The translations under genes and the position numbers were made by a program. The notes below the pieces were generated by a model that made no database searches, was not told the origin of the DNA, and saw only the letters and a list, made by a program, of their open reading frames with translations. 5,398 nucleotides of DNA from Methanobacterium sp. (GTDB lineage Archaea > Methanobacteriota > Methanobacteria > Methanobacteriales > Methanobacteriaceae), in assembly GCA_019084405.1 (NCBI GenBank), contig JAHRFX010000062.1, forward strand, positions 1 to 5,398. The letters are read 5' to 3'. Positions 1 through 5,291 of the stretch are shown here, one piece after another. Numbering within the stretch: position 1 is the stretch's first letter; every line of letters starts with the position of its first letter.

Positions 1-462
1 AAAATGTTAGATGAAGAAAAAGAAGATGAAAAAATCGACAAAATGTTAAAAAGACTCCGTAGATATGAAAATAAAATTGACATAAATAATTCCCGGAAAA
101 TTCACGCAACTAAAAGGAAATATCTACTTAAAAATTTAGATACAACAGAAATTAAAGGTTTAATGAGCAAAGAAAAGGTTTTAAATATAATACTTGATAA
201 TTACTCCACTCATAAAGCAGTACTCGTTAAAAAAGTAGCTGAAATTTTAAATATAAATTTAATATACTTACCTGAATATTCACCGGATTTAAACCCTATT
301 GAAGATGTTTGGAGAGTAATAAAGGATTACATATCACGGAAATATTTAAAAGATGTAGAACACTTAAAAAAACTCTTTAAAGAAGAATTTTACAAAATAA
401 TAAGAAATCCATCATTTTACACTACATGGGTACAAAAATTCATCACAGCATACACACAATAA
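1..462 (+). CDS. IS630/Tc1-mariner family transposase, C-terminal part (runs off left edge)
   Basis: This is the C-terminal half of a DDE transposase, the enzyme that cuts and joins insertion-sequence ends. Numbering from the ATG at position 4, the second catalytic Asp is D65 in ILDNYSTHKA. The final Glu is E100 in YLPEYSPDLNPIEDVWR. They are separated by exactly 34 residues, the DD34E spacing of the IS630/Tc1-mariner group, and the IILDN and YSPDLNPIE blocks are typical of the family. The first catalytic Asp is not visible. About 150 residues are present against roughly 300-350 for a full IS630 transposase. The frame is open to the first base, so the ATG at 4 may be internal and the true start lies outside. 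It also could be one half of a split or decayed copy. The first 60 residues are charged and helical-looking, without a recognised motif. It converges on the dismutase gene and is unrelated in function to the rest of the window. Confidence 0.8.
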   Translation, partial: KMLDEEKEDEKIDKMLKRLRRYENKIDINNSRKIHATKRKYLLKNLDTTEIKGLMSKEKVLNIILDNYSTHKAVLVKKVAEILNINLIYLPEYSPDLNPIEDVWRVIKDYISRKYLKDVEHLKKLFKEEFYKIIRNPSFYTTWVQKFITAYTQ

Positions 463-540
463 GTTAAGTAAAATACTATAAATTATAGAAGTTTTTAGAG
501 GCCCTAAAACTTAAATCTTACTAATCTAATTATTTGACAG

Positions 541-554
541 TCAGGATCCCCTGA
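541..554. repeat. Small GC-richer hairpin in the gap between transposase and sod
   Basis: TCAGG-ATCC-CCTGA forms a 5-bp stem with a 4-base loop in an otherwise AT-rich gap (463-668). No T-run follows on either strand, so it is not a typical terminator. A second copy of GTCAGGA occurs at 598-604 (the first is at 540-546). It may belong to the right end of the insertion sequence, but no terminal inverted repeat can be proven because the left end is outside the window. I see no gene in 463-668. Confidence 0.3.
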
Positions 555-649
555 TTACAGGTATTCAAAAGAAAAAATAATTAGCTTAAAATGATGCGTC
601 AGGACTTTTTAAGGCAGGTATATTTAAATAAGGATTCTAATTCCTTAAT

Positions 650-668
650 AAAAAAAATTAAAAAAAAA
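650..668 (-). terminator. Oligo-T terminator after sod
   Basis: Directly after the dismutase stop codon the minus strand reads nine T, two A, then eight T. Archaeal RNA polymerase stops at such T-tracts without needing a hairpin. A 6-bp inverted repeat (TAAGGA at 629-634, TCCTTA at 642-647) lies just beyond and may help. This would end the prx-sod transcript before it meets the convergent transposase gene. Confidence 0.6.
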
Positions 669-1292
669 TTAAAGTGGGGATTCTAACCAGGTTTCAGTTC
701 TTTTGTTAACTTCTTCCCAGTTTACTATATTCCAGAAAGCTTCCACAAAATCAGGCCTCACATTTTTATAATCCAGATAGTAGGCGTGTTCCCATACATC
801 CAGCACCATCATAATCCTGAAGTTAGGAATCACATTCACGTTATGTTTTTCTATCTGCATTATAAATAAACGGTCAGTCCTCCTACATAAAGTAAGAACC
901 GCCCATCCAGAACCTTCTACACTAAGAGCAGCCTGCGTGAACTCTTTTTTAAATCTATTGAAGCCACCAAAATCTTTTTTGATGTATTCTGCTAAAATAC
1001 CCTCTGGTTCACCACCGCATTTACTGGCTGGTCCCATATTTGTCCAGAAAAGGTTATGAAGGACAAAACCACCTACCTGGAATGATAATTCCTTGGCAGT
1101 TGCTTTTATATCAAAATCTTCATTATTTTCTCGAGCATCATCAAATCTTTGCTTTAAAATAGAATTAGCACCATCAACATAGGCCTGATGATGTTTGGTA
1201 TGGTGGATGGTTAACTGTTCTTCAGATATGTAGGGCTCCAGGTCCTGATAACTATAGGGTAATTCCGGCAACTGGTATATTTTTTTTTCCAT
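669..1292 (-). CDS. sod: Superoxide dismutase, Fe/Mn family
   Basis: Converts superoxide to O2 and H2O2 in the cytoplasm. Counting from the ATG at 1292 gives 207 residues, normal for the family. The metal ligands are all visible: H30 (in TIHHTKHHQAYV), H79 (in LHNLFW), D165 and H169 (in DVWEHAYYLDY). The active-site Tyr is Y38. Q146 sits in the C-terminal half, the MnSOD-like position, yet methanogen enzymes of this kind are reported to use iron, so the metal is left open. The start was chosen because AAAGGTGA lies six bases upstream of this ATG. The in-frame GTG at 1301, which would add three residues, falls inside that site. The gene lies 39 bases after the peroxiredoxin and is probably co-transcribed, so the H2O2 it makes is met by its operon partner. 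C92 in SKCGG is a small oddity in a usually glycine-rich turn. Confidence 0.95.
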   Translation of the reverse strand: MEKKIYQLPELPYSYQDLEPYISEEQLTIHHTKHHQAYVDGANSILKQRFDDARENNEDFDIKATAKELSFQVGGFVLHNLFWTNMGPASKCGGEPEGILAEYIKKDFGGFNRFKKEFTQAALSVEGSGWAVLTLCRRTDRLFIMQIEKHNVNVIPNFRIMMVLDVWEHAYYLDYKNVRPDFVEAFWNIVNWEEVNKRTETWLESPL

Positions 1293-1298
1293 TTTTTT

Positions 1299-1307
1299 CA
1301 CCTTTTA
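1299..1307 (-). promoter_or_regulatory. Ribosome binding site that decides the sod start
   Basis: The minus strand carries AAAAGGTG, whose GGTG (1299-1302) ends six bases before the ATG at 1292. This supports the ATG and argues against the GTG at 1301, which overlaps the site itself. Confidence 0.75.
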
Positions 1308-1331
1308 AATTAAAAATATTTCATCTTATAA

Positions 1332-2018
1332 TTACCATTTGTAGTAATTTCTATGACATAACCACCAGTCATAACAAGTGTATTGTTCCTTTCGCTTTTT
1401 AGCAGTTTCAACATCACTGGCTGGAGGTATAATCAGTCCTTTACCTATTAATTCATTGTTAGGCCAGTTGGCAGGTATAGCTACTCCTTTTTCTTCAATA
1501 TTTGCAAAACCCTCTACCATCCGGAGTATTTCATCCATATTTCTACCCAGTTCTTGAGGATAATATAGAATGGCCCGTACTATGGCCTCAGGATCCACAA
1601 TAAATACTGCCCGCACGGTATTGGTGGGACGGGCAGGATGGATTAAACCTAACATATCTGCCACTTTTCCTGTATCTGCAATTAATGGAAAAGTTATTTC
1701 CACATTCAGGTTTTCTTCTATCCATTCAATCCATTTTAAGTGTGAAAATATCTGATCAATACTCAGACCAATTAATTCACAATTTAATTTTTTAAACTCT
1801 TCATAGCGGTTCTGGAAGGCAACAAATTCGGTAGTACACACCGGTGTAAAATCTGCTGGATGGCTAAAAAGAACAAACCATTTTTTTTTAAATGCCTTGG
1901 GAAGCTTCATCATTCCCTGTGTGGTTTGAACTTCCATTTTAGGAAATTTATCTCCAATTAAAGGTATCCCCCTTCCTTTTTTCTTAATTTTTTTTAATTC
2001 ATATATTTTTTCTCCCAT
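1332..2018 (-). CDS. prx: Peroxiredoxin, archaeal Prx6-like (thioredoxin peroxidase)
   Basis: Reduces H2O2 and organic hydroperoxides through a peroxidatic cysteine. The active site is PADFTPVC, with C61 as the peroxidatic Cys, T58, and the conserved catalytic R136 in TVRAVFIVDP. Two further cysteines near the C-terminus, C215 and C221, have the same six-residue spacing as the pair in the archaeal thioredoxin peroxidase of Aeropyrum, so a resolving role is likely. The protein has 228 residues. About 15 precede the usual family start (IPLIGDKFP) and form a Lys-rich extension, MGEKIYELKKIKKKGRG. The start is supported by GGGGTG (2024-2029), five bases upstream. The long C-terminal domain after residue about 165 is typical of the Prx6-like class. 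It is first in a probable two-gene operon with sod and is separated from ferritin by 270 bases. The electron donor cannot be read from the sequence. Confidence 0.93.
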   Translation of the reverse strand: MGEKIYELKKIKKKGRGIPLIGDKFPKMEVQTTQGMMKLPKAFKKKWFVLFSHPADFTPVCTTEFVAFQNRYEEFKKLNCELIGLSIDQIFSHLKWIEWIEENLNVEITFPLIADTGKVADMLGLIHPARPTNTVRAVFIVDPEAIVRAILYYPQELGRNMDEILRMVEGFANIEEKGVAIPANWPNNELIGKGLIIPPASDVETAKKRKEQYTCYDWWLCHRNYYKW

Positions 2019-2033
2019 TAAAACACCCCTTTT

Positions 2034-2058
2034 TGCATATTTATGGTAATATTATGCA
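2034..2058. repeat. Inverted repeat TGCATA-N13-TATGCA upstream of prx
   Basis: TGCATA at 2034-2039 and TATGCA at 2053-2058 form a two-arm inverted repeat just upstream of the prx ribosome binding site. The position, around where transcription would start if the nearer AT-rich box is used, fits an operator. It is short and the region is AT-rich, so chance is possible. Confidence 0.25.
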
Positions 2059-2144
2059 CCTTATTTTTATTTATTATTTGGGTTTATTTAATAAATCCAT
2101 TTTAAAAAAATAAATTTTTTTCAAACTTCAATTTTTAATATTCA

Positions 2145-2158
2145 CCATATATTTTAGC
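2145..2158 (-). promoter_or_regulatory. Candidate TATA box for prx-sod
   Basis: In the 270-base gap between ferritin and prx, the minus strand has GCTAAAATATATGG, the best TATA-like match there. Transcription would start about 25 bases further, leaving a leader of about 100 bases. Closer AT-rich boxes near 2050 and 2068 are alternatives, so the choice is uncertain. Confidence 0.3.
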
Positions 2159-2208
2159 TAATCAAAGGAGTTGAATTAATTATTGGAGATTTTTAACTGA
2201 ATTATTCT

Positions 2209-2220
2209 AAAAAAACAAAA
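2209..2220 (-). terminator. Oligo-T terminator after ferritin
   Basis: The minus strand reads TTTTGTTTTTTT about 70 bases after the ferritin stop codon. This is the strongest T-tract in the gap and a plausible archaeal end for the rubredoxin-fprA-ferritin transcript, upstream of the prx promoter. Confidence 0.45.
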
Positions 2221-2288
2221 GAATTGAATTATTATGATTGTCACTGGATTATTAGAATCTGAGGTTTGTATGGTGAATAATATTCCAA

Positions 2289-2795
2289 TTATTCAGCAGG
2301 TGGAGTAAATACTCTTTTTGCCAGCTCAGTATCCATCATCAGTAGGCTGGCAGGTGATTCAATGGCCAACCTTACTTTTTGCAATATTTCTCCGGCTGAT
2401 TCTTCTTCTTCAACCTGTTCCGCCACAAACCATTGCAGGAAGTTATTGGTGGCATGGTCTTTTTCTTCCTGGGCCAGGTTTACCAGTTCATTTATAAGTC
2501 CGGTTACCTTTTTTTCATGGCTTAAAACATTTTCAAACACATTCAGGGCGGATTCCCATTCACGGGGAGGTTTTTCAATTTCATCCAGAAGTACTCTTTT
2601 GCCTCTTCTAATCAGGTAGTCATGGAACTTCATACCATGGCTGAGTTCTTCCTGGGCCTGAATTCTCATCCAGTTGGCAAAACCCGGCAGATCTGAATCC
2701 TCAAAATAGGCCCCCATAGCCAGGTAAAGGTAGGCAGAGTATAACTCCCCATTCATCTGTCCATTTAATGCATCCTGCATTTTTTCACTAACCAT
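2289..2795 (-). CDS. ftn: Ferritin (non-heme, FtnA-like)
   Basis: Oxidises Fe(II) and stores it as a mineral inside a 24-subunit cage, keeping iron away from peroxide. At 168 residues it has the length of bacterial FtnA. The ferroxidase residues fall at the same positions as in E. coli FtnA: E17 (GELYSAYLYL), E50 and H53 (QEELSHGMKFH), E94 (HEKKVT), Q127 and E130 (AEQVEEEE). The four-helix bundle is complete, and no heme-binding Met of the bacterioferritin type is evident at position 52, where there is a Ser. The start has a strong AAGGAGGA (2801-2808), five bases upstream. It follows fprA by 38 bases on the same strand, so it is probably the last gene of that operon. A TATA-like run within the short gap might give it its own promoter as well. 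Its role with the neighbours is likely to limit Fenton chemistry. Confidence 0.93.
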   Translation of the reverse strand: MVSEKMQDALNGQMNGELYSAYLYLAMGAYFEDSDLPGFANWMRIQAQEELSHGMKFHDYLIRRGKRVLLDEIEKPPREWESALNVFENVLSHEKKVTGLINELVNLAQEEKDHATNNFLQWFVAEQVEEEESAGEILQKVRLAIESPASLLMMDTELAKRVFTPPAE

Positions 2796-2833
2796 CTAAT
2801 TCCTCCTTAATTTAAAAATATATAATTCAAAAA

Positions 2834-4006
2834 TTATGAAGATTCATGTCTTTGTAATATCTCATCTGCCAGGGCATCAATTTTTTCCAAATCTTCCTGA
2901 TTGGGTAAGCCTTTTATGGAAATAGAGTTCAGATATTCAACTTTCAGGTTACTTAACTGGTCTTTTAATAATTCTTCCATACGACTGCCCCATCCAAAAG
3001 AACCCATAATGGCCACGTATTTTAATTTAGGTCTTAACAAATTAATCAAATATGTATTGGAAAATGTGAGTGGATGAGGACCTGTTAATACCGTTGGGCT
3101 GGCAATAACCAAAGTGGATGCGTCCACCAGAGACATTAAAAATTCACCAGGATCCATCTGACCCAAATTGAAGGGCTTTACAACTAAACCCCTTTTTATT
3201 AATGACTCCACCAGATGATCTACCATAACCCGGGTACTACCATGCATAGAAACATAGGGGATTACTACATGGTTTAAGGTTTCATCGGATATCCAATCTT
3301 TATATAAATTTATTATTTTATCCCCCGGGGAATAAAGAGGCCCATGGGACGGTGCTATGGTGTTTATATCCAGATTATTTATTTTCGCCAGGTTGTTTTT
3401 TATGGAGGGTCTAAAGGGCATCATCAGTTCGGCATAATACCTTTTGGCAGCCGGGTATACCTCGTCGATTTCATGGGCATATAACTGACTGGTGGCCATA
3501 TGTGATCCGAAAAAATCACATGAAAAAAGAATTTTATTTTGTTCTAAATAGGTAACCATGGTATCTGGCCAGTGCACCCAGGGGGTGAAAATAAATTCCA
3601 GGGTCTTATCCCCTAAAGAAATCTTCTCCCCATCCCCAATGGCCTTAAACTTATCTTCCGGGATAAATAAAAAATTTTTTAAAAGTTCCTTGCACTTCGG
3701 ATTGGTAAGCACTACTGCCTCTGGATACTCATCCAGAATAACTGGTATAGAACCAGAATGGTCCTGTTCAGCATGGTTGGATACAATGTAGTCAATTTTT
3801 ACCTCTAATTCCTGGAGGTTTTTTAATAGTTCATGAGTTTTTTCTGGGTCAACCGTATCTATTAATGCAGTTTTATCTCTTCCCGGAATTAGATAAGAGT
3901 TATAACTGGTCCCCTGTGGTAAAGGAATTAACTCATCAAACATTTGCCGATCCCAATCCAGGGATCCCACATAATAAACACCGTCTTCAATCATCCTGGC
4001 AGGCAT
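2834..4006 (-). CDS. fprA: Flavodiiron protein, F420H2 oxidase (FprA)
   Basis: In methanogens this family reduces O2 to water in the cytoplasm with electrons from coenzyme F420H2. The 390 residues hold two domains. The first (about 1-245) is a metallo-beta-lactamase-like diiron domain with the full ligand set: H78, E80, D82 and H83 (NHAEQDHSGS), H145 (WVHWPDT), the bridging D164 (SCDFFGSH) and H221 (APSHGPLY). The second (about 247-390) is a flavodoxin domain with the FMN phosphate loop SMHGST (253-258), SPTVLTGPHP and the GSFGWGS segment. There is no C-terminal rubredoxin or reductase fusion, so electrons come from separate partners or directly from F420H2. The stop codon of the preceding rubredoxin is one base before this ATG and only a weak ribosome site is visible, so translation is probably coupled. 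M5 is a possible alternative start. Confidence 0.95.
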   Translation of the reverse strand: MPARMIEDGVYYVGSLDWDRQMFDELIPLPQGTSYNSYLIPGRDKTALIDTVDPEKTHELLKNLQELEVKIDYIVSNHAEQDHSGSIPVILDEYPEAVVLTNPKCKELLKNFLFIPEDKFKAIGDGEKISLGDKTLEFIFTPWVHWPDTMVTYLEQNKILFSCDFFGSHMATSQLYAHEIDEVYPAAKRYYAELMMPFRPSIKNNLAKINNLDINTIAPSHGPLYSPGDKIINLYKDWISDETLNHVVIPYVSMHGSTRVMVDHLVESLIKRGLVVKPFNLGQMDPGEFLMSLVDASTLVIASPTVLTGPHPLTFSNTYLINLLRPKLKYVAIMGSFGWGSRMEELLKDQLSNLKVEYLNSISIKGLPNQEDLEKIDALADEILQRHESS

Positions 4007-4007
4007 C

Positions 4008-4169
4008 TTAATCCACTTTAACGAACTGATCTTTTCCTACTCCGCAGATAGGACAAACCCAGTCGTCTGGTATATCTTCAAAAGCGGTGCCTGGTTCTAC
4101 ACCAGAATCAGGATCACCAATTTCAGGATCATATACATAACCACATATCTCGCATTGATACTTATCCAT
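4008..4169 (-). CDS. rub: Rubredoxin 1 (adjacent to fprA)
   Basis: A 53-residue one-iron electron carrier, translated by hand. The iron is held by C6 and C9 (CEICGYVYD) and C39 and C42 (CPICGVG), with the usual family features: PDSGVEPGTAFEDIP in the middle and W37 before the second knuckle. It is acidic and, of the three copies, closest to classical anaerobe rubredoxins. The start has a near-perfect AGGAGGAG (4175-4182), five bases upstream. Its stop codon is one base before the fprA ATG, so the two are expected to be made in step, which makes this copy the best candidate redox partner of FprA or of another enzyme in the cluster. That partnership is inference, since methanogen FprA can use F420H2 directly. 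Confidence 0.95.
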   Translation of the reverse strand: MDKYQCEICGYVYDPEIGDPDSGVEPGTAFEDIPDDWVCPICGVGKDQFVKVD

Positions 4170-4213
4170 TTTTACTCCTCCTAAGCCTTGAAATCACTTA
4201 AATTTTAAATTAG

Positions 4214-4378
4214 TTAATTTTTTAATTCTATAAACATTCTTTTAGGTGCTCCACATGAGGGACATTTCCAATTTTCTGGCATATCTTCAAAAGCGGTCCC
4301 TGGTGCTATATCAGACCGGGGTTCTCCTTTTTCAGTGTCGTATATGTATCCGCATACTTTACATTTGTATCTTACCAT
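4214..4378 (-). CDS. rub: Rubredoxin 2 (middle copy)
   Basis: A 54-residue rubredoxin with C6 and C9 (CKVCGYIYD) and C39 and C42 (CPSCGAPK) as iron ligands, and W37. It is more basic than rubredoxin 1, ending FIELKN. AGGTG lies about five bases upstream of the ATG. It is 44 bases ahead of rubredoxin 1 and 82 bases after rubredoxin 3, so all three are likely co-transcribed. The N-terminal part is identical over 36 bases to rubredoxin 3, whereas the PGTAFED segment is close to rubredoxin 1 at DNA level (28 of 30 bases). The gene therefore looks like a mosaic of its neighbours. Function is probably electron transfer in the same oxidative-defence pathway. Confidence 0.93.
   Translation of the reverse strand: MVRYKCKVCGYIYDTEKGEPRSDIAPGTAFEDMPENWKCPSCGAPKRMFIELKN
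4337..4372. repeat. 36-bp direct repeat, copy in rubredoxin 2
   Basis: This stretch is identical, base for base, to 4584-4619 in rubredoxin 3. It encodes the first iron knuckle (R-Y-K-C-K-V-C-G-Y-I-Y-D). Identity includes every synonymous site, which points to recent duplication or gene conversion, not just protein-level conservation. Confidence 0.85.
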
Positions 4379-4460
4379 AATTACACCTTTTTTTTATCCA
4401 TCTGGACATAAATGCCTTTTTTTTGGAATTTATTTTACTTTTTAGTTGATTTAAGGAAAA

Positions 4461-4622
4461 TTAGTTCTTCAGTGGTATGAATCTTATTTTTCCTGCTCCA
4501 CATGTAGGGCAAGACCATTCATCAGGAAGTGAATCAAATTCTATTCCGGAAGGAGTTTCCTTTCGGGGTTCCCCCATATCAGGGTCGTATATGTATCCGC
4601 ATACTTTACATTTGTATCTCAT
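4461..4622 (-). CDS. rub: Rubredoxin 3 (first gene of the operon)
   Basis: A 53-residue rubredoxin with C5 and C8 (CKVCGYIYD) and C38 and C41 (CPTCGAGK) as iron ligands, and W36. The central loop differs from its neighbours: KETPSGIEFDSLP replaces the usual PGTxFEDxP, with no PGT and a Phe-Asp pair. Two ATG codons stand in tandem, at 4625 and 4622. The GGTGA at 4627-4631 is only one base from the first but four from the second, so the second is preferred; the first would add one Met and match the length of rubredoxin 2. It is the promoter-proximal gene of the rub-rub-rub-fprA-ferritin series. In Methanothermobacter a rubredoxin-like protein and rubredoxin are also co-transcribed with an fprA homologue under the redox regulator MsvR; by analogy this gene may be the equivalent. 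Confidence 0.92.
   Translation of the reverse strand: MRYKCKVCGYIYDPDMGEPRKETPSGIEFDSLPDEWSCPTCGAGKIRFIPLKN
4584..4619. repeat. 36-bp direct repeat, copy in rubredoxin 3
   Basis: Perfect match to 4337-4372, 247 bases away, covering the first CxxC knuckle. Outside this block the two genes diverge, mainly in the second half. Confidence 0.85.
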
Positions 4623-4699
4623 CATATCACCGGGTTTAATTAAATTTTCCTTATATTAATATTAGTTTTTTCAGATAAAAATATTGTTATTTTAATTTC

Positions 4700-4705
4700 T
4701 ACGAA
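4700..4705. promoter_or_regulatory. TACGAA half-site in the rubredoxin operon leader
   Basis: TACGAA matches one arm of the TTCGTA-N4-TACGAA site described for the methanogen redox regulator MsvR. The other arm at the expected place matches at only three of six bases. It would lie shortly after the predicted transcription start. A second half-site (TTCGTA, 5259-5264) is upstream of the DUF4389 gene. A few such hexamers are expected by chance in this window. Confidence 0.2.
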
Positions 4706-4726
4706 CAAATTAACTATACGGCAATA

Positions 4727-4736
4727 TGATTAATCA
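4727..4736. promoter_or_regulatory. Perfect palindrome TGATTAATCA, possible operator
   Basis: A 10-bp perfect palindrome placed immediately downstream of the TATA box, between it and the predicted start of transcription. A dimeric helix-turn-helix protein bound here would block polymerase entry. No regulator gene is present in the window. Confidence 0.35.
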
Positions 4737-4747
4737 GAATATAAAAG
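4737..4747 (-). promoter_or_regulatory. TATA box for the rubredoxin-fprA-ferritin operon
   Basis: The minus strand reads AAAAACTTTTATATTC, a good archaeal TATA box with a purine-rich BRE-like element upstream. Transcription should start about 25 bases further, near 4716, leaving a leader of roughly 90 bases before rubredoxin 3. It is the best box in the gap 4626-4853. An alternative at 4649-4660 is too near the start codon to leave room for the ribosome site. Confidence 0.5.
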
Positions 4748-4820
4748 TTTTTAAATCCAATAAAAAAAAGGATTTTTTTTAAAACCAGTAACCTAAATAA
4801 GAAAAGGAGCAGATATTTTT

Positions 4821-4853
4821 AAAAAAAAAGAAAAGAGATTCATTAAAAAAAAA
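4821..4853 (-). terminator. Oligo-T terminator after the DUF4389 gene
   Basis: Right after the stop codon the minus strand has a run of nine T, then further T-rich sequence ending in another nine T. This is a typical archaeal T-tract end and separates this gene from the rubredoxin operon on the same strand. Confidence 0.55.
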
Positions 4854-5174
4854 TTATTCCTCTTCAATTACTTCGAAAAACTTAACTTTTTTAGGAATAA
4901 CTCCTGGTCTTTCATCAGTCATGTAATTAAAATAACCAATTAAATGGATGTTATATTCTAAATATCCTCTAATCAAGTCATTGAGACCTTCATTACGCTT
5001 TCCAAGTACTAATATTATTAAGAACTGGATGGTTAAACATATTCCTGCAATGATACTATATAATCCCAGCACTATAACCACTGGTATTGCATAAAAAAAT
5101 CTTACAAATAGTTCTAATCTACTTGCTTTTTTTTCATATTCAAATAATTCATTCAATTCAAAATCATCATTCAT
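4854..5174 (-). CDS. Small DUF4389-type membrane protein
   Basis: A 106-residue protein of unknown function that resembles the DUF4389 family. Features that fit are the amphipathic RLELFVRFFYAIP entry, a long hydrophobic stretch at about 26-57 (one long or two short membrane helices), then the GKRNEGLNDLIRGYLEYN segment and Y81-FNYMTDERP near the end. The first 18 residues are acidic and probably cytoplasmic, and there is no cleavable signal peptide. The start has GGAGG (5182-5186), seven bases upstream of the ATG. It is upstream of the rubredoxin operon on the same strand, but a T-rich terminator and a separate TATA box lie between, so a functional link is not shown. A TATA-like TTATATA at 5189-5199 is too near the start codon to serve with this ribosome site, so the promoter is probably farther upstream. 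Confidence 0.75.
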   Translation of the reverse strand: MNDDFELNELFEYEKKASRLELFVRFFYAIPVVIVLGLYSIIAGICLTIQFLIILVLGKRNEGLNDLIRGYLEYNIHLIGYFNYMTDERPGVIPKKVKFFEVIEEE

Positions 5175-5207
5175 ATTTAAACCTCCGGATTATATATTAA
5201 CTGCTTG

Positions 5208-5291
5208 TTTGTTTTAAATGTAATTAAAGATATTAATGAGGATATTAATAATCAGTACTTCGTAAAGTAATTTTGTAAATTTGTTTTAAAT
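5208..5291. repeat. Repeats in the gene-free right end
   Basis: TTTGTTTTAAAT occurs exactly at 5208-5219 and again at 5280-5291. Between them GATATTAAT occurs twice (5229-5237, 5241-5249), and TACTT-CGTA-AAGTA (5256-5269) is a small inverted repeat. On the minus strand the 12-mer reads ATTTAAAACAAA and could serve as a TATA-like element for the DUF4389 gene. Near the edge GTTGAATTC is repeated (5372-5380, 5390-5398). I see no gene in 5175-5398. Confidence 0.4.

Noticed and set aside
591..686. Short plus-strand ORF of 31 codons (MMRQDFLRQVYLN...)
   Set aside because: It has no ribosome site, its lysine-rich end is only the A-tracts that serve as the sod terminator on the other strand, and it runs into the end of sod.
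1570..1755. Plus-strand open frame inside prx
   Set aside because: It is antisense to the strongly supported peroxiredoxin gene and has no family resemblance or ribosome site.
2362..2619. Plus-strand open frame inside ferritin
   Set aside because: Serine-rich low-information translation, antisense to a ferritin with every ferroxidase residue in place.
2812..2826. TATA-like run between fprA and ferritin as a separate ferritin promoter
   Set aside because: It is so close to the ferritin start that transcription would begin at or after the strong ribosome site; base composition alone can explain it.
3558..3791. Plus-strand open frame inside fprA
   Set aside because: Shadow of the fprA coding sequence over the diiron ligand region; no independent support.
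4337..4619. Repeat pair as a CRISPR-like or mobile repeat
   Set aside because: There are only two copies, both in frame within homologous rubredoxin genes, so gene duplication explains them.
4477..4659. Plus-strand open frame over rubredoxin 3
   Set aside because: Antisense to a rubredoxin with all four cysteines; the translation has no recognisable domain.
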